Below are positions 1 to 7,533 of a stretch of DNA of 64,000 nucleotides, one piece after another. Where the stretch lies: assembly GCA_015075185.1 (NCBI GenBank), contig JABTUW010000004.1:868001-932000 (forward strand). Direction: 5' to 3'. The stretch is from Anaerolineales bacterium. GTDB taxonomy: Bacteria; Chloroflexota; Anaerolineae; 4572-78; J111. The translations under genes were made by a program, and so were the position numbers. Each line of letters starts with the position of its first letter. Position 1 is the stretch's first letter. The notes below the pieces were generated by a model. That model did not search any database, was not told where the DNA came from, and saw only the letters and a list, made by a program, of their open reading frames with translations.

Positions 1-10
1 TTCTCGACGT

Positions 11-19
11 TGCTATAAT
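11..19 (+). promoter_or_regulatory. extended -10 promoter element
   Basis: TGCTATAAT is a perfect TGn extended -10. The -35 would lie before the window start. It fits transcription of the membrane protein gene at 124 with an untranslated leader of about 100 nt. Confidence 0.55.
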
Positions 20-24
20 AGCTC

Positions 25-94
25 AGCCGTTACTGGTTTTGCTGCTCCAGTTTCCGGGAACAAACTGGAGATTTCTCCCACTCGCACTACGGCT
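25..94 (+). other. structured 5' leader
   Basis: Between the promoter and the first gene an outer stem AGCCGT (25-30) with ACGGCT (89-94) can enclose a perfect 9-bp hairpin, CTCCAGTTT (45-53) with AAACTGGAG (62-70). No T tract follows, so it is not an intrinsic terminator. Whether it is regulatory is unknown. Confidence 0.3.
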
Positions 95-123
95 GTCTTA
101 ATGAGGAAGGAGTTTTTGAGTCT

Positions 124-708
124 ATGAGCCAACCGGCTCCGTTTCGTTTGATGAAGGCTTTTCAAGAAATTCAGCCGTACCGTTTGGCCTCCGCCTGGAT
201 TCGTATGGGACTACTGCTGACCGCTGCTATAATTTTGAGCTTGTGGCTGGCCGCTCCTCACGTTGATGCCAATATGTTGTTTCAATCGCCGGCGTCGCCG
301 CTGGCCCAACCTGGCTTCGAGCAGGTTTCTCCTCTCTCGCCTATTGACCAATTCCCTGTCGAGCAGGTTCCCGTTCAACCTGCTCCCGCTGAACAAGCCC
401 CAGCCCAGCCAGTTGCCCCGGTTGAGGCGGCGCCAGGAGCAACTCCCCCAGTAGTCGAAGGTGGTGCCCCTGCACCTCCCACGCCTGAGCCAGTCTCCCG
501 TCGCGAGAGAGAAGAAACGCCGGTTGATGAGGAAGGCGGACCCTCCAATTTTATTCTGGATCAAGCGGAATTGATTGATACGGTTGTTGTTTCCGGCGCT
601 TACATCTGGCTATGCTGTGGAGTCAGTTTGTTCTTGCTGGTACCGTTGTTTTTACTATTTGTCTACGTTCGAGGAAGAAGTAAAATTATCCGAGAAGAAG
701 GTTATTAA
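124..708 (+). CDS. proline-rich membrane protein of unknown function
   Basis: I do not recognise a family. The 194-residue protein has an N-terminal hydrophobic segment (about residues 26-46), a Pro/Ala/Val/Glu-rich low-complexity stretch (about 55-125), an acidic patch, and a strong second membrane segment (about 152-182) followed by a short basic tail. This is the layout of a protein with two membrane anchors and an extended extracytoplasmic linker. The ATG follows an AGGAAGGAG ribosome site at moderate spacing. The downstream glycosyltransferase starts about 58 nt after the stop, so the two may be co-transcribed. Low-complexity composition makes homology inference weak. Confidence 0.6.
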   Translation: MSQPAPFRLMKAFQEIQPYRLASAWIRMGLLLTAAIILSLWLAAPHVDANMLFQSPASPLAQPGFEQVSPLSPIDQFPVEQVPVQPAPAEQAPAQPVAPVEAAPGATPPVVEGGAPAPPTPEPVSRREREETPVDEEGGPSNFILDQAELIDTVVVSGAYIWLCCGVSLFLLVPLFLLFVYVRGRSKIIREEGY

Positions 709-766
709 ACCCTCGGCTCATCTGCTCAGGCACCCGGATTCTGAGCAGGTGGAGGGGGAAAGACGA

Positions 767-2341
767 TTGCCCAATCCAGTTTTATCCTCAAGCATCCTAA
801 AATCAACTCAAGCGACACGGGCGGTGCTCATGATCATCACCTGGGTCGCTTTTTTGTTGCGCACGGTGAATCTGGCGGGACAAAGTTTGTGGCGTGATGA
901 AGTTGATGCGATTCGCTTTTCCAACTGGCCGCTATCGCAGTTGATTGCCGGCTTATTTCAAGAAGGCCACAATGGTCCCCTCTTCTTTTTAGGGCTACGC
1001 TTCTGGCGCAACGTTACCGGCAACTCCGAGTTTGCGCTGCGCTATCCCTCGGCACTGCTGGGAGCACTGGCTGTGCCCCTGGGTTTTGTGCTGGCCCGCC
1101 AACTCGGTTTTGGCCGGCGGGTGGCGCTGCTGTTGGGCATGTTGCTGGCTACCTCGCCCTATCTAGTTTGGTACGGGCAAGAGGCCAAAATGTATACCCT
1201 GCTGCTGGCGCTTGTCGCTTTGGCATTCATTGCTTATCTTAAAGCCTTGACCCCCTCCCCAACCCTCCCCCTTGAAGGGGGAGGGGGAAAAAATTGGGTA
1301 TGGTGGGTGGTGTTCGTCGTCGCCACGACCCTCTCTTTTTATACCCACATCCTGGCCCCCTTGATGCTGGTTGTCTATGGTTTGGTCGCGTGGCTGCACC
1401 CTGGCGAATGGCAGCGCCACCGGCGTGGCTGGCTCATGAGCATGGGTTGTTTAACCCTGCCCTATTTGCCCCTGGCGCTGTGGCAAGCGCCGCTGTGGTG
1501 GAACAGTTTTCAAAGCGGCCATCCTTTTTATTCCCTCGATAAACAAATCTATACCTTGCTGCAACTTTACAGCAATGGCCTGGTGCGTTTTCTCGGCCTG
1601 ACCGCCATCATCCTGTTCGTCTTTCTGTGGCTATGCGGTCTTTTATTACCCGGACCGCTGACCGCTGACCGCCGGCCGCCGGCAAATTATGCTCGACGTT
1701 TCACTTTTAATGTTTCACGTCTTATCCTGGCCGGCTGGGTCCTTCTCCCCTTGGTTATCGTCTACCTCATCTCGCTCCGTGTCGCCGTTTTTGAAGATCG
1801 TTATCTGATTTATATCGTGCCTGGTTTTTACCTGTTGGTTGCTGTGGGACTGGTTTTGGTGCGGCGCTATTCGCGGCTGCTGGCCGGATTGTGTCTGGGT
1901 CTGCTGTTGGTCATTAATCTGCTGGGTGTTTGGCAACAGCAGCGCCAACCGATCAAAGCCGACTTCCGGGCGGCGGCAGCTTATCTGGCCAGCCATTCCC
2001 AACCCACCTCGCCGATTATGCTGCAAATGCCGTACTTACGCTACACGCTCAGGTATTACTACCCCGGCAAGTACAAAATCCTTGAGGGGCTATGGACGAA
2101 TAACGGTAAAACGGAAGCCCAGGTTGACGCCGAAATGACCGCCCTGACTGCCGATTTGAGCGACCTGTGGCTGGTCATATCCGAAGAGGACGCCTGGGAC
2201 AACCGCCGTCTGACTCGCGCCTGGCTCGACACCCACGCCCACCTGGTTGACCAGGCTCACTTTACCCGGGTGGATGTGTACCACTACCAATTTCAGCCCG
2301 GCGTGATTGAGACCCAAAGTGTGGGATCGGGGATGGAGTGA
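767..2341 (+). CDS. GT-C family membrane glycosyltransferase (PMT_2/ArnT-like)
   Basis: Predicted polytopic membrane enzyme that moves a sugar from a polyprenyl-phosphate donor to a cell-surface acceptor. The first extracytoplasmic loop carries Leu-Trp-Arg-Asp-Glu, the Asp-Glu type catalytic motif of the GT39/PMT_2 superfamily, and about ten hydrophobic segments follow before a soluble C-terminal domain. The frame is open from 575, but that would overlap the upstream gene in another frame. I prefer the TTG at 767 because GGAGGGGG at 751-758 is correctly spaced; ATG 830 is an alternative. Two loops (about residues 162-174 and 296-318) are encoded by repeat-like DNA. The helicase gene starts 1 nt after the stop. 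Acceptor and donor cannot be deduced. Confidence 0.75.
   Translation: MPNPVLSSSILKSTQATRAVLMIITWVAFLLRTVNLAGQSLWRDEVDAIRFSNWPLSQLIAGLFQEGHNGPLFFLGLRFWRNVTGNSEFALRYPSALLGALAVPLGFVLARQLGFGRRVALLLGMLLATSPYLVWYGQEAKMYTLLLALVALAFIAYLKALTPSPTLPLEGGGGKNWVWWVVFVVATTLSFYTHILAPLMLVVYGLVAWLHPGEWQRHRRGWLMSMGCLTLPYLPLALWQAPLWWNSFQSGHPFYSLDKQIYTLLQLYSNGLVRFLGLTAIILFVFLWLCGLLLPGPLTADRRPPANYARRFTFNVSRLILAGWVLLPLVIVYLISLRVAVFEDRYLIYIVPGFYLLVAVGLVLVRRYSRLLAGLCLGLLLVINLLGVWQQQRQPIKADFRAAAAYLASHSQPTSPIMLQMPYLRYTLRYYYPGKYKILEGLWTNNGKTEAQVDAEMTALTADLSDLWLVISEEDAWDNRRLTRAWLDTHAHLVDQAHFTRVDVYHYQFQPGVIETQSVGSGME
1263..1285. repeat. G/C palindrome inserted in frame in the glycosyltransferase
   Basis: CCCTCCCCCTT (1263-1273) and AAGGGGGAGGG (1275-1285) form a perfect 11-bp palindrome around one base, flanked by further C- and G-rich sequence. 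It keeps the frame and encodes a Pro-Ser-Pro-Thr-Leu-Pro-Leu-Glu-Gly-Gly loop between two membrane segments. Such elements are usually intergenic. Confidence 0.8.
1653..1721. repeat. composite repeat words inside the glycosyltransferase frame
   Basis: GACCGCTGACCGCTGACCGCC (1653-1673, stutter of GCTGACC) is followed by ACGTTTCAC...TGTTTCACGTC (1696-1721). Both resemble low-complexity words normally found between genes here. They encode a polar, Arg-rich loop of about 20 residues between membrane segments. Confidence 0.45.
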
Positions 2342-2342
2342 G

Positions 2343-4715
2343 ATGGAGCAGCGAGTCACCCTGAGGGGAGCCGTCGAACGTATCACCTATACCAATCCAG
2401 AGAATGGCTACACCATCGCCCGCTTTCACGCCGACAAACAATTCGGCCTGATTACTATCGTCGGCGCGCTGGCCGAGGTTCATCCTGGCGCCCGGCTGAA
2501 AATCGAGGGGCGCTGGAAAACACATCCCAAATACGGCGAACAGTTTGAGATTGAACGCTATGTCGAGGAGATGCCGGCTACGGTCGAGGGCATCAAACGC
2601 TATCTCGGCAGCGGGTTGATCAAGGGCATTGGGCCGGTGATGGCTAAACGCATCGCCGAGAAGTTTGGCCCGTACACCCTGGAAATCATCGAAAATGACA
2701 TCGAACGGCTGGCCGAAGTTGAAGGCATCGGCTCCAAGCGGGTCAAAATGATCGCCCAGACCTGGGAAGCACAAAAGCAGATCAAAGAGATCATGCTCTT
2801 TCTGCAAAGCCACCAGGTCATCACCAATCTGGCGGTCAAAATCTATAAAACTTTCGGTGATAGAGCCATCGGCGTGGTCAAAAATGACCCCTACCGTCTG
2901 GCCCGTGATATTTTCGGCATCGGTTTTGTTACCGCCGACAAAATTGCCCGTAATATCGGGATTGCCGCAGATGCCCCCCAGCGCGTCGCCGCCGGCATCG
3001 AGTACACCCTCAACCAACTGGCCGACGAAGGCCACGTTTTTGCCCCGCGCGACCATTTGATCCAGGCCGCCGTCAAAATTTTGGAGCCTTCTGCTCAAGA
3101 TTCAGCTCCAGGGGTTTCCCCCGAACAAGTTGACGCCCAGATTGAGGCTCTCCGCCAGGCAGACCGGGTTAAGATCGAGGTGCTTGGTGAACAGAAAGGA
3201 GGAGAGCGGAGGAGTGGAGGAGCGGAGGAGAAAATTGTCAATATCCAACAATCAATGGTCAATAATCAACGATCCCTGGAGGAGGGCATAAACAATCAGG
3301 GGGAAAAATCAAAAATCCAAAATCCACGCCCGCCTGACGGGCAGTCCAAAATCGAAGCGGTTTACCTCCCGCCCTTCTACTACGCCGAAATTGGCGTGGC
3401 CCGGCAGATGGGCCAACTTTTGCACAGTGGCCAGAGCCGGCTGGCGACATTTGCCAACGTAAATTGGGATAAAGCCTTTGAGTGGCTGGCGGCGAACCGC
3501 AGCGATGGGGTCGTTTTAGCTGAGCAGCAGCGCCGGGCCGTGCAGACAGCCCTGACCAGCAAAATCAGCATCCTGACCGGCGGGCCGGGGACCGGCAAAA
3601 CCAGCACGGTGCAGGCCATTCTGCGGCTGCTGCAAGGCAAAGGCAAGAACGCCCTGCTAGCTGCTCCCACCGGCCGGGCGGCCAAACGGCTGACCGAAAG
3701 CACCGGCCACGAAGCCAGAACTATCCACCGGCTGCTGGAAGTCAGCCCCGGCGAAGGGTTTAAGTTCCAGCGCAACCAGGATAACCCACTGGACTGTGAC
3801 CTGCTGATTGTGGATGAGTGTTCCATGGTGGATTTGATTCTAATGAATAATGTCCTTAAGGCCATCCACCCGGCCAGCCATCTCCTGCTGGTTGGTGATG
3901 CCGACCAGTTGCCCAGCGTCGGCGCGGGCAATGTCCTGCGGGACATCATTGCCAGCGGCGTTGTGCCCGTCACCCGGCTCGACGTCATCTTCCGCCAAGC
4001 CGCCGGCAGCACGATCATTACCAACGCCCACCGCATCAACAAAGGCGAGATGCCTATCTTTCCTCCCGACAAAAAAGATTTCTTTTTCTTCGGCAAGGAA
4101 GAGCCGGAGGAAGCGTCGGAGCTGGTGGTGGATATTGTCGCCCGGCGTATCCCCGAAAAATTTGGCGTCCCGATGACCGACGTGCAAGTCCTCAGCCCGA
4201 TGCATCGCGGGGCCGCCGGAGCGCGTATGCTCAACGAAAAACTGCAAACCCGCCTGAACCCCCTGCGCTACGACCAGCCCGAATATCGCAGCGGCAGCCG
4301 CCTCTTTCGCCGGGGCGACCGGGTGCTGCAACTGCGCAACAACTACGATAAGGATGTTTTCAACGGCGATATCGGCCGGATCGAGCTGATTGACCTGGAA
4401 GAGGGTGAAATCCGGGTAGATTTTGAAGGGCGCAGCGTTACCTATGATTTGAGCGATCTGGACGAACTGACCCTGGCCTACGCTATGAGCGTCCACAAGA
4501 GCCAGGGCAGCGAATACCCCGTGGTGGTGCTGCCGCTGCTCACCCAGCACTACATGCTCTTGCAGCGCAACCTGCTTTACACAGCCATCACCCGGGCCAA
4601 AAAGATGGTGGTTATTGTTGGCACGCGCAAGGCTATCGCCATGGCTGTGAAGAATGACAAAATTGCTGCTCGCTGGACGGCGCTGACCGAGCGGTTGGTG
4701 ACGGCAATCGGGTAG
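2343..4715 (+). CDS. recD2: RecD2-type ATP-dependent DNA helicase
   Basis: Superfamily 1B 5'-3' DNA helicase of the RecD2/TraA-like group, acting in repair outside RecBCD. In order: N-terminal OB-like domain with the family signature around Asn-Pro-Glu-Asn-Gly-Tyr, helix-hairpin-helix motifs (Gly-x-Gly repeats around residues 95-215), Walker A GGPGTGKT (413-420), Walker B with Asp-Glu (491-492), and a C-terminal UvrD-like part with VHKSQGSEY and a YTAITRAK motif. The length of 790 residues is typical. The ATG at 2343 restores the family N-terminus and lies next to the preceding stop; an upstream ATG at 2307 would overlap that gene. Residues about 283-336 are encoded by repeat-like DNA and lie between the N-terminal region and the motor. 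Confidence 0.93.
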   Translation: MEQRVTLRGAVERITYTNPENGYTIARFHADKQFGLITIVGALAEVHPGARLKIEGRWKTHPKYGEQFEIERYVEEMPATVEGIKRYLGSGLIKGIGPVMAKRIAEKFGPYTLEIIENDIERLAEVEGIGSKRVKMIAQTWEAQKQIKEIMLFLQSHQVITNLAVKIYKTFGDRAIGVVKNDPYRLARDIFGIGFVTADKIARNIGIAADAPQRVAAGIEYTLNQLADEGHVFAPRDHLIQAAVKILEPSAQDSAPGVSPEQVDAQIEALRQADRVKIEVLGEQKGGERRSGGAEEKIVNIQQSMVNNQRSLEEGINNQGEKSKIQNPRPPDGQSKIEAVYLPPFYYAEIGVARQMGQLLHSGQSRLATFANVNWDKAFEWLAANRSDGVVLAEQQRRAVQTALTSKISILTGGPGTGKTSTVQAILRLLQGKGKNALLAAPTGRAAKRLTESTGHEARTIHRLLEVSPGEGFKFQRNQDNPLDCDLLIVDECSMVDLILMNNVLKAIHPASHLLLVGDADQLPSVGAGNVLRDIIASGVVPVTRLDVIFRQAAGSTIITNAHRINKGEMPIFPPDKKDFFFFGKEEPEEASELVVDIVARRIPEKFGVPMTDVQVLSPMHRGAAGARMLNEKLQTRLNPLRYDQPEYRSGSRLFRRGDRVLQLRNNYDKDVFNGDIGRIELIDLEEGEIRVDFEGRSVTYDLSDLDELTLAYAMSVHKSQGSEYPVVVLPLLTQHYMLLQRNLLYTAITRAKKMVVIVGTRKAIAMAVKNDKIAARWTALTERLVTAIG
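3189..3350. repeat. intergenic-type repeat cluster inside recD2
   Basis: Within the open frame lie a GGAGGAG/GGAGCGGAGG stutter (3195-3230), a GTCAATA-type stutter with several CAATCAA/GTCAATA words (3237-3270), AAAATCCAAAATCC words (3306-3325) and a GCCCG-CCTGA-CGGGC palindrome (3328-3342). Together they add about 54 Gln/Asn/Lys-rich residues without breaking the frame. Confidence 0.7.
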
Positions 4716-4750
4716 TAGATTAAAAATCTCGAAAATTAGCCCCAGCAGTC
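4716..4750. other. short spacer before the ilv promoter
   Basis: AT-rich spacer between the helicase stop and the ilv promoter. No gene or clear terminator is seen. Confidence 0.4.
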
Positions 4751-4779
4751 TTGACAGATATTATAACCTGTGCTAATAT
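4751..4779 (+). promoter_or_regulatory. ilvB operon promoter
   Basis: TTGACA (4751-4756), a 17-nt spacer and TAATAT (4774-4779) preceded by TGC make a near-consensus sigma-70-type promoter. Transcription would start near 4786, giving a leader of about 260 nt before ilvB. Confidence 0.85.
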
Positions 4780-4825
4780 TGCCCCCATAAATTTGACCGT
4801 CGAAACTACAAGGTTATTTATTCAA

Positions 4826-4909
4826 ATGTTAAATCGCGTCGTGGTAGTAGTACTTAGCGTCCTCCTTATTAGTCATAAGGGGGCGTTTGTCGTTGGAAGT
4901 GCTACGTAA
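4826..4909 (+). CDS. ilvL: ilv operon leader (attenuator) peptide, 27 aa
   Basis: A 27-codon frame begins MLNRVVVVVLSVLLI and ends at TAA 4907. Five consecutive Val codons (4838-4852) and a Leu codon are followed by Val-Leu-Leu-Ile. The codons sit immediately before or within the first strand of a hairpin that competes with an antiterminator. In classical attenuation, lack of charged Val, Leu or Ile tRNA stalls the ribosome here and allows transcription of ilvB. Its ribosome site (AAGG at 4810-4813) is weak and about 12 nt away. It is analogous to ilv leader peptides of enterobacteria, without claimed sequence homology outside the regulatory codons. Confidence 0.85.
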   Translation: MLNRVVVVVLSVLLISHKGAFVVGSAT

Positions 4910-4964
4910 GCCATAGCCGCACTTAGTTCGTTCACAAACGCCTCCCACACCGGGAGGCGTTTTT
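4861..4964 (+). promoter_or_regulatory. ilv transcription attenuator
   Basis: Three exclusive pairings can be read. Strand 1 (4861-4869) pairs with strand 2 (4875-4883) over 9 bp with a 5-nt loop. Strand 2 (4879-4890) pairs with strand 3 (4934-4945) over 12 bp with one G-U. Strand 3 (4936-4946) pairs with strand 4 (4952-4962) over 11 bp, with loop ACACC and a run of five T (4960-4964). This last pair is the intrinsic terminator. Stalling at the Val codons would cover strand 1, free strand 2 and disrupt the terminator. The layout fits Val/Leu/Ile-controlled expression of ilvB and probably ilvN. Confidence 0.85.
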
Positions 4965-5046
4965 GTGTCATAGCCCAGGTGACAGGTAATGTGCTACTTG
5001 CTGCCTAACTCTATTAACCGTTCATCTATTTTACAAGGAGAGAAAA

Positions 5047-6771
5047 ATGGGAAAATTACTAACCGGCGCTGAAATTGTGTGGGAATGTTTGCTCCTGGAA
5101 GGCGTCGAGGTGGTATTTGGCTATCCCGGCGGCGCAATCCTGCCCACGTATGATGCGCTTTACAAATACCAGGATCGCATTCACCACGTCTTGACCCGCC
5201 ACGAGCAGGGGGCGACCCATGCCGCCGATGGCTACGCCCGCGCCAGCGGCAAGGTCGGTGTGGCCTATGGCCACCTCTGGTCCCAGGGGCGACCAATATG
5301 GTCTTTCGGCATCGCTACGGCGATGATGGACTCCTCGCCAATTGTGTGCATCACCGGCCAGGTGGCGACCACGGCCATTGGCGGCGATGCTTTCCAGGAA
5401 ACCGATATTACCGGCATTACCCAGCCCATTACCAAGCACAACTACCTGGTCACCGACATCAACGACCTGGTTGAAACAATGCGTGAAGCGTTCTACATTG
5501 CCCGCACAGGACGGCCCGGCCCGGTACTGGTGGACATTGCTAAAGATGTCCAAAATGCCAAGATCGAATTTGAGGGCTACTCTGATGAACCCATTGAATT
5601 GCCCGGCTACCATCCCCCCGAGAAAGCCCCGGACGAACAAGTCGCTGCCGCGCTGGAACTCATCAATAATGCCAAACGGCCCATTATTCTAGCCGGCCAC
5701 GGCGTGTTACTCTCCGGCGCGATGAAGGAGTTAAGAGAACTGGCCGAAAAAGGCAACATTCCAGTAACGACCACCTTGCTAGGGATTGGCTGCTTCCCGG
5801 CCAGCCACCCCCTGAACCTGGGCATGATGGGCATGCATGGCGGGGCGTGGTGCAATTATGCCGTGCAAGAAGCCGATCTGATCATTGCCTGCGGCATGCG
5901 CTTCGATGACCGGGTGACCGGCAACCTCAAGACCTATTCACCCAATTCCAAGAAAATCCACATTGAAATTGACGCCTCGGAAATCAACAAAAACGTCAAG
6001 GTGGACGTGGGCATTCACGCCGACCTGGGCACAGTGCTGCGCCAAATTAACCCTGGCGTGGAAAGAGGCCCTGACCGGACAGGCTGGTGGGCTAAAATTC
6101 GTGACTGGCAGGAAGACGCCAACGAGCGCGATGTTCTCCAGTTTGAGACCCCCACCCTGCTGGCGGCGCAGGCCATCCGCAAAATCTATGAGGGCACCGA
6201 AGGCAAAGCTTTTGTCGTTACGGATGTAGGCCAGCACCAGATGCTGGAGTGCCAGTATTACGGCCACGAGGACCCCTACACACTCAGCACCTCCGGCGGC
6301 CTGGGCACGATGGGCTTCAGCCTGCCCGCAGCGATTGGAGCCAGCTTCCATATTAAAGATCGGGAAATCTGGACGGTTGCCGGCGATGGCTGCATCCAGA
6401 TGACCATTATGGAACTGGCTACTGCCGTGCAGGAAAAGTGCAACATCAACATCTGCATTATCAACAATGGCTACCTGGGCATGGTCCGCCAGTGGCAGCA
6501 GATGTTCTACGAAAGCCGCTATGTCGAAACGCCGATCTACAGTCCCGACTATGTTAAACTGGCCGAAGCATATGGTATGCCGGGTTATCGAGTGGAGAAG
6601 CAAGAAGACGTCATCCCGACGATGCGTAAAGCCCAGGCTCACCAGGGGCCGGTTTTGATTGAATTTGTGGTGGAACGCTTCGACAACGTCTACCCGATGG
6701 TGCCTGCCGGCGCCGATTTGCACAACATGATCCGGCGGCCCCATCCCCGTTTTGAGAAAATGGAAATGTGA
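5047..6771 (+). CDS. ilvB: acetolactate synthase large subunit (frame-scrambled segment)
   Basis: Catalytic subunit of acetohydroxyacid synthase, a ThDP/FAD/Mg enzyme that condenses pyruvate with pyruvate or 2-ketobutyrate in the first common step of Val, Leu and Ile synthesis. The N-terminal ThDP domain has the catalytic Glu context (Arg-His-Glu-Gln-Gly-Ala), and the C-terminal domain has Gly-Asp-Gly...Asn-Asn-Gly-Tyr for ThDP-Mg binding. The 574-residue length is normal. AAGGAG before the ATG supports the start. Residues 74-87 do not match the family. Removing T5266, A5285 and one T of 5304-5306 restores Met-Ala-Thr-Ser-Gly-Pro-Gly-Ala-Thr-Asn-Met-Val-Phe, the conserved motif, so this segment holds three compensating insertions (real or sequencing error). 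Confidence 0.95.
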   Translation: MGKLLTGAEIVWECLLLEGVEVVFGYPGGAILPTYDALYKYQDRIHHVLTRHEQGATHAADGYARASGKVGVAYGHLWSQGRPIWSFGIATAMMDSSPIVCITGQVATTAIGGDAFQETDITGITQPITKHNYLVTDINDLVETMREAFYIARTGRPGPVLVDIAKDVQNAKIEFEGYSDEPIELPGYHPPEKAPDEQVAAALELINNAKRPIILAGHGVLLSGAMKELRELAEKGNIPVTTTLLGIGCFPASHPLNLGMMGMHGGAWCNYAVQEADLIIACGMRFDDRVTGNLKTYSPNSKKIHIEIDASEINKNVKVDVGIHADLGTVLRQINPGVERGPDRTGWWAKIRDWQEDANERDVLQFETPTLLAAQAIRKIYEGTEGKAFVVTDVGQHQMLECQYYGHEDPYTLSTSGGLGTMGFSLPAAIGASFHIKDREIWTVAGDGCIQMTIMELATAVQEKCNINICIINNGYLGMVRQWQQMFYESRYVETPIYSPDYVKLAEAYGMPGYRVEKQEDVIPTMRKAQAHQGPVLIEFVVERFDNVYPMVPAGADLHNMIRRPHPRFEKMEM

Positions 6772-6775
6772 GACA

Positions 6776-6831
6776 GGTAGCAAGGTAGCAGGTTGCAAAA
6801 AAGCTGTCCCTGCTACTCTGCTACCCAGTAT
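6776..6831. repeat. stutter palindrome between ilvB and ilvN
   Basis: A GGTAGCA word is repeated at the 5' side (GGTAGCAAGGTAGCAGG) and its complement recurs on the 3' side (CCTGCTACTCTGCTACC). The RNA can fold into a long imperfect hairpin between the two subunit genes. Confidence 0.65.
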
Positions 6832-6856
6832 TAATTCGAGAAAAGGATAAGAAATC

Positions 6857-7387
6857 ATGAAACAAACACTTGTTGCTCTTGTGGAAGATAAACCGGGTGT
6901 GCTAAACCGGGTGGCCAGCCTGTTTCGCCGCCGCAACTTCAATATTGAGAGTCTGACGGTGGGCCACAGCGAAATATCGGGTGTCAGCCGCATGACCATC
7001 GTAACCGATGAGTACGAAAATATCCGGCGCAATGTCATCCGGGCTAACCTGCTCAAGTTGATCAATGTGATTGACGTGCAGGATGTCACCGACCAGCCGT
7101 GCGTTATCCGCGAAACCGCCCTGATTAAAGTGAAGGCTGACGCGACCATTCGCGGCCAAGTGATGGATGTAGCCGAAATGTACCGGGCGCGCATTGTGGA
7201 TGTGGCCACCGAGATTCTGATTGTAGAAGTTACCGGCGAACCGGGCAAGCTGGAGTCGCTCGTCGAAGTTTTGGAGCCTTTTGGCGTGCTGGAAATTATG
7301 CGCAGCGGCAAAATTGCCATGACTCGCGGCGTAGTCAAACCTCGACCTGATCTGGCTCCGGCTATAAAAGCCAACGGTAAACATTAA
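6857..7387 (+). CDS. ilvN: acetolactate synthase small (regulatory) subunit
   Basis: Regulatory subunit that binds valine through its ACT domain and activates the large subunit. The N-terminus (ValxAspxProGlyValLeuAsnArgValAlaxLeuPheArgArgArgxPheAsnIle) is the classic IlvN/IlvH ACT signature. The C-terminal half has the second ferredoxin-like domain, including a Thr-Gly-Glu-Pro-Gly-Lys segment. The 176-residue length matches the long IlvH type. An AAAGGAT site precedes the ATG. It follows ilvB by 85 nt that include a hairpin-forming repeat, which could tune subunit ratio. Confidence 0.96.
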   Translation: MKQTLVALVEDKPGVLNRVASLFRRRNFNIESLTVGHSEISGVSRMTIVTDEYENIRRNVIRANLLKLINVIDVQDVTDQPCVIRETALIKVKADATIRGQVMDVAEMYRARIVDVATEILIVEVTGEPGKLESLVEVLEPFGVLEIMRSGKIAMTRGVVKPRPDLAPAIKANGKH

Positions 7388-7391
7388 ACCA

Positions 7392-7500
7392 GATAGCAGG
7401 TAGCAAGGTAACAAATTCCCATCTCATTCCCGAACTGACGCGAAGCGTGAGAACGAGATGGGAAACAAGAAGGAAATTGCTACCCTGCTACTCTGTGACT
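7392..7500. repeat. nested palindromic repeats between ilvN and ilvC
   Basis: Outer arms carry the same stutter word as the ilvB-ilvN gap (AGCAGGTAGCAAGGTA against TACCCTGCTACT). Inner arms are CCCATCTC and GAGATGGG with a GCGAAGC-type centre. The whole gap can form one long hairpin. Confidence 0.65.
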
Positions 7501-7533
7501 TTACAAATTTCTGAGAAGGGAATCTTATAACAA

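Noticed and set aside
575..766. Longer N-terminus for the glycosyltransferase
   Set aside because: It would overlap the upstream gene in another frame, and the extra residues look unlike a protein N-terminus; TTG 767 has a good ribosome site.
3380..4234. 284-codon antisense frame in recD2
   Set aside because: Ser/Arg-rich shadow of a GC-rich helicase gene; no domain seen.
5938..7374. 478-codon open frame antisense to ilvB and ilvN
   Set aside because: It mirrors two clear enzymes; its protein is basic and low complexity, with no family signs and no ribosome site.
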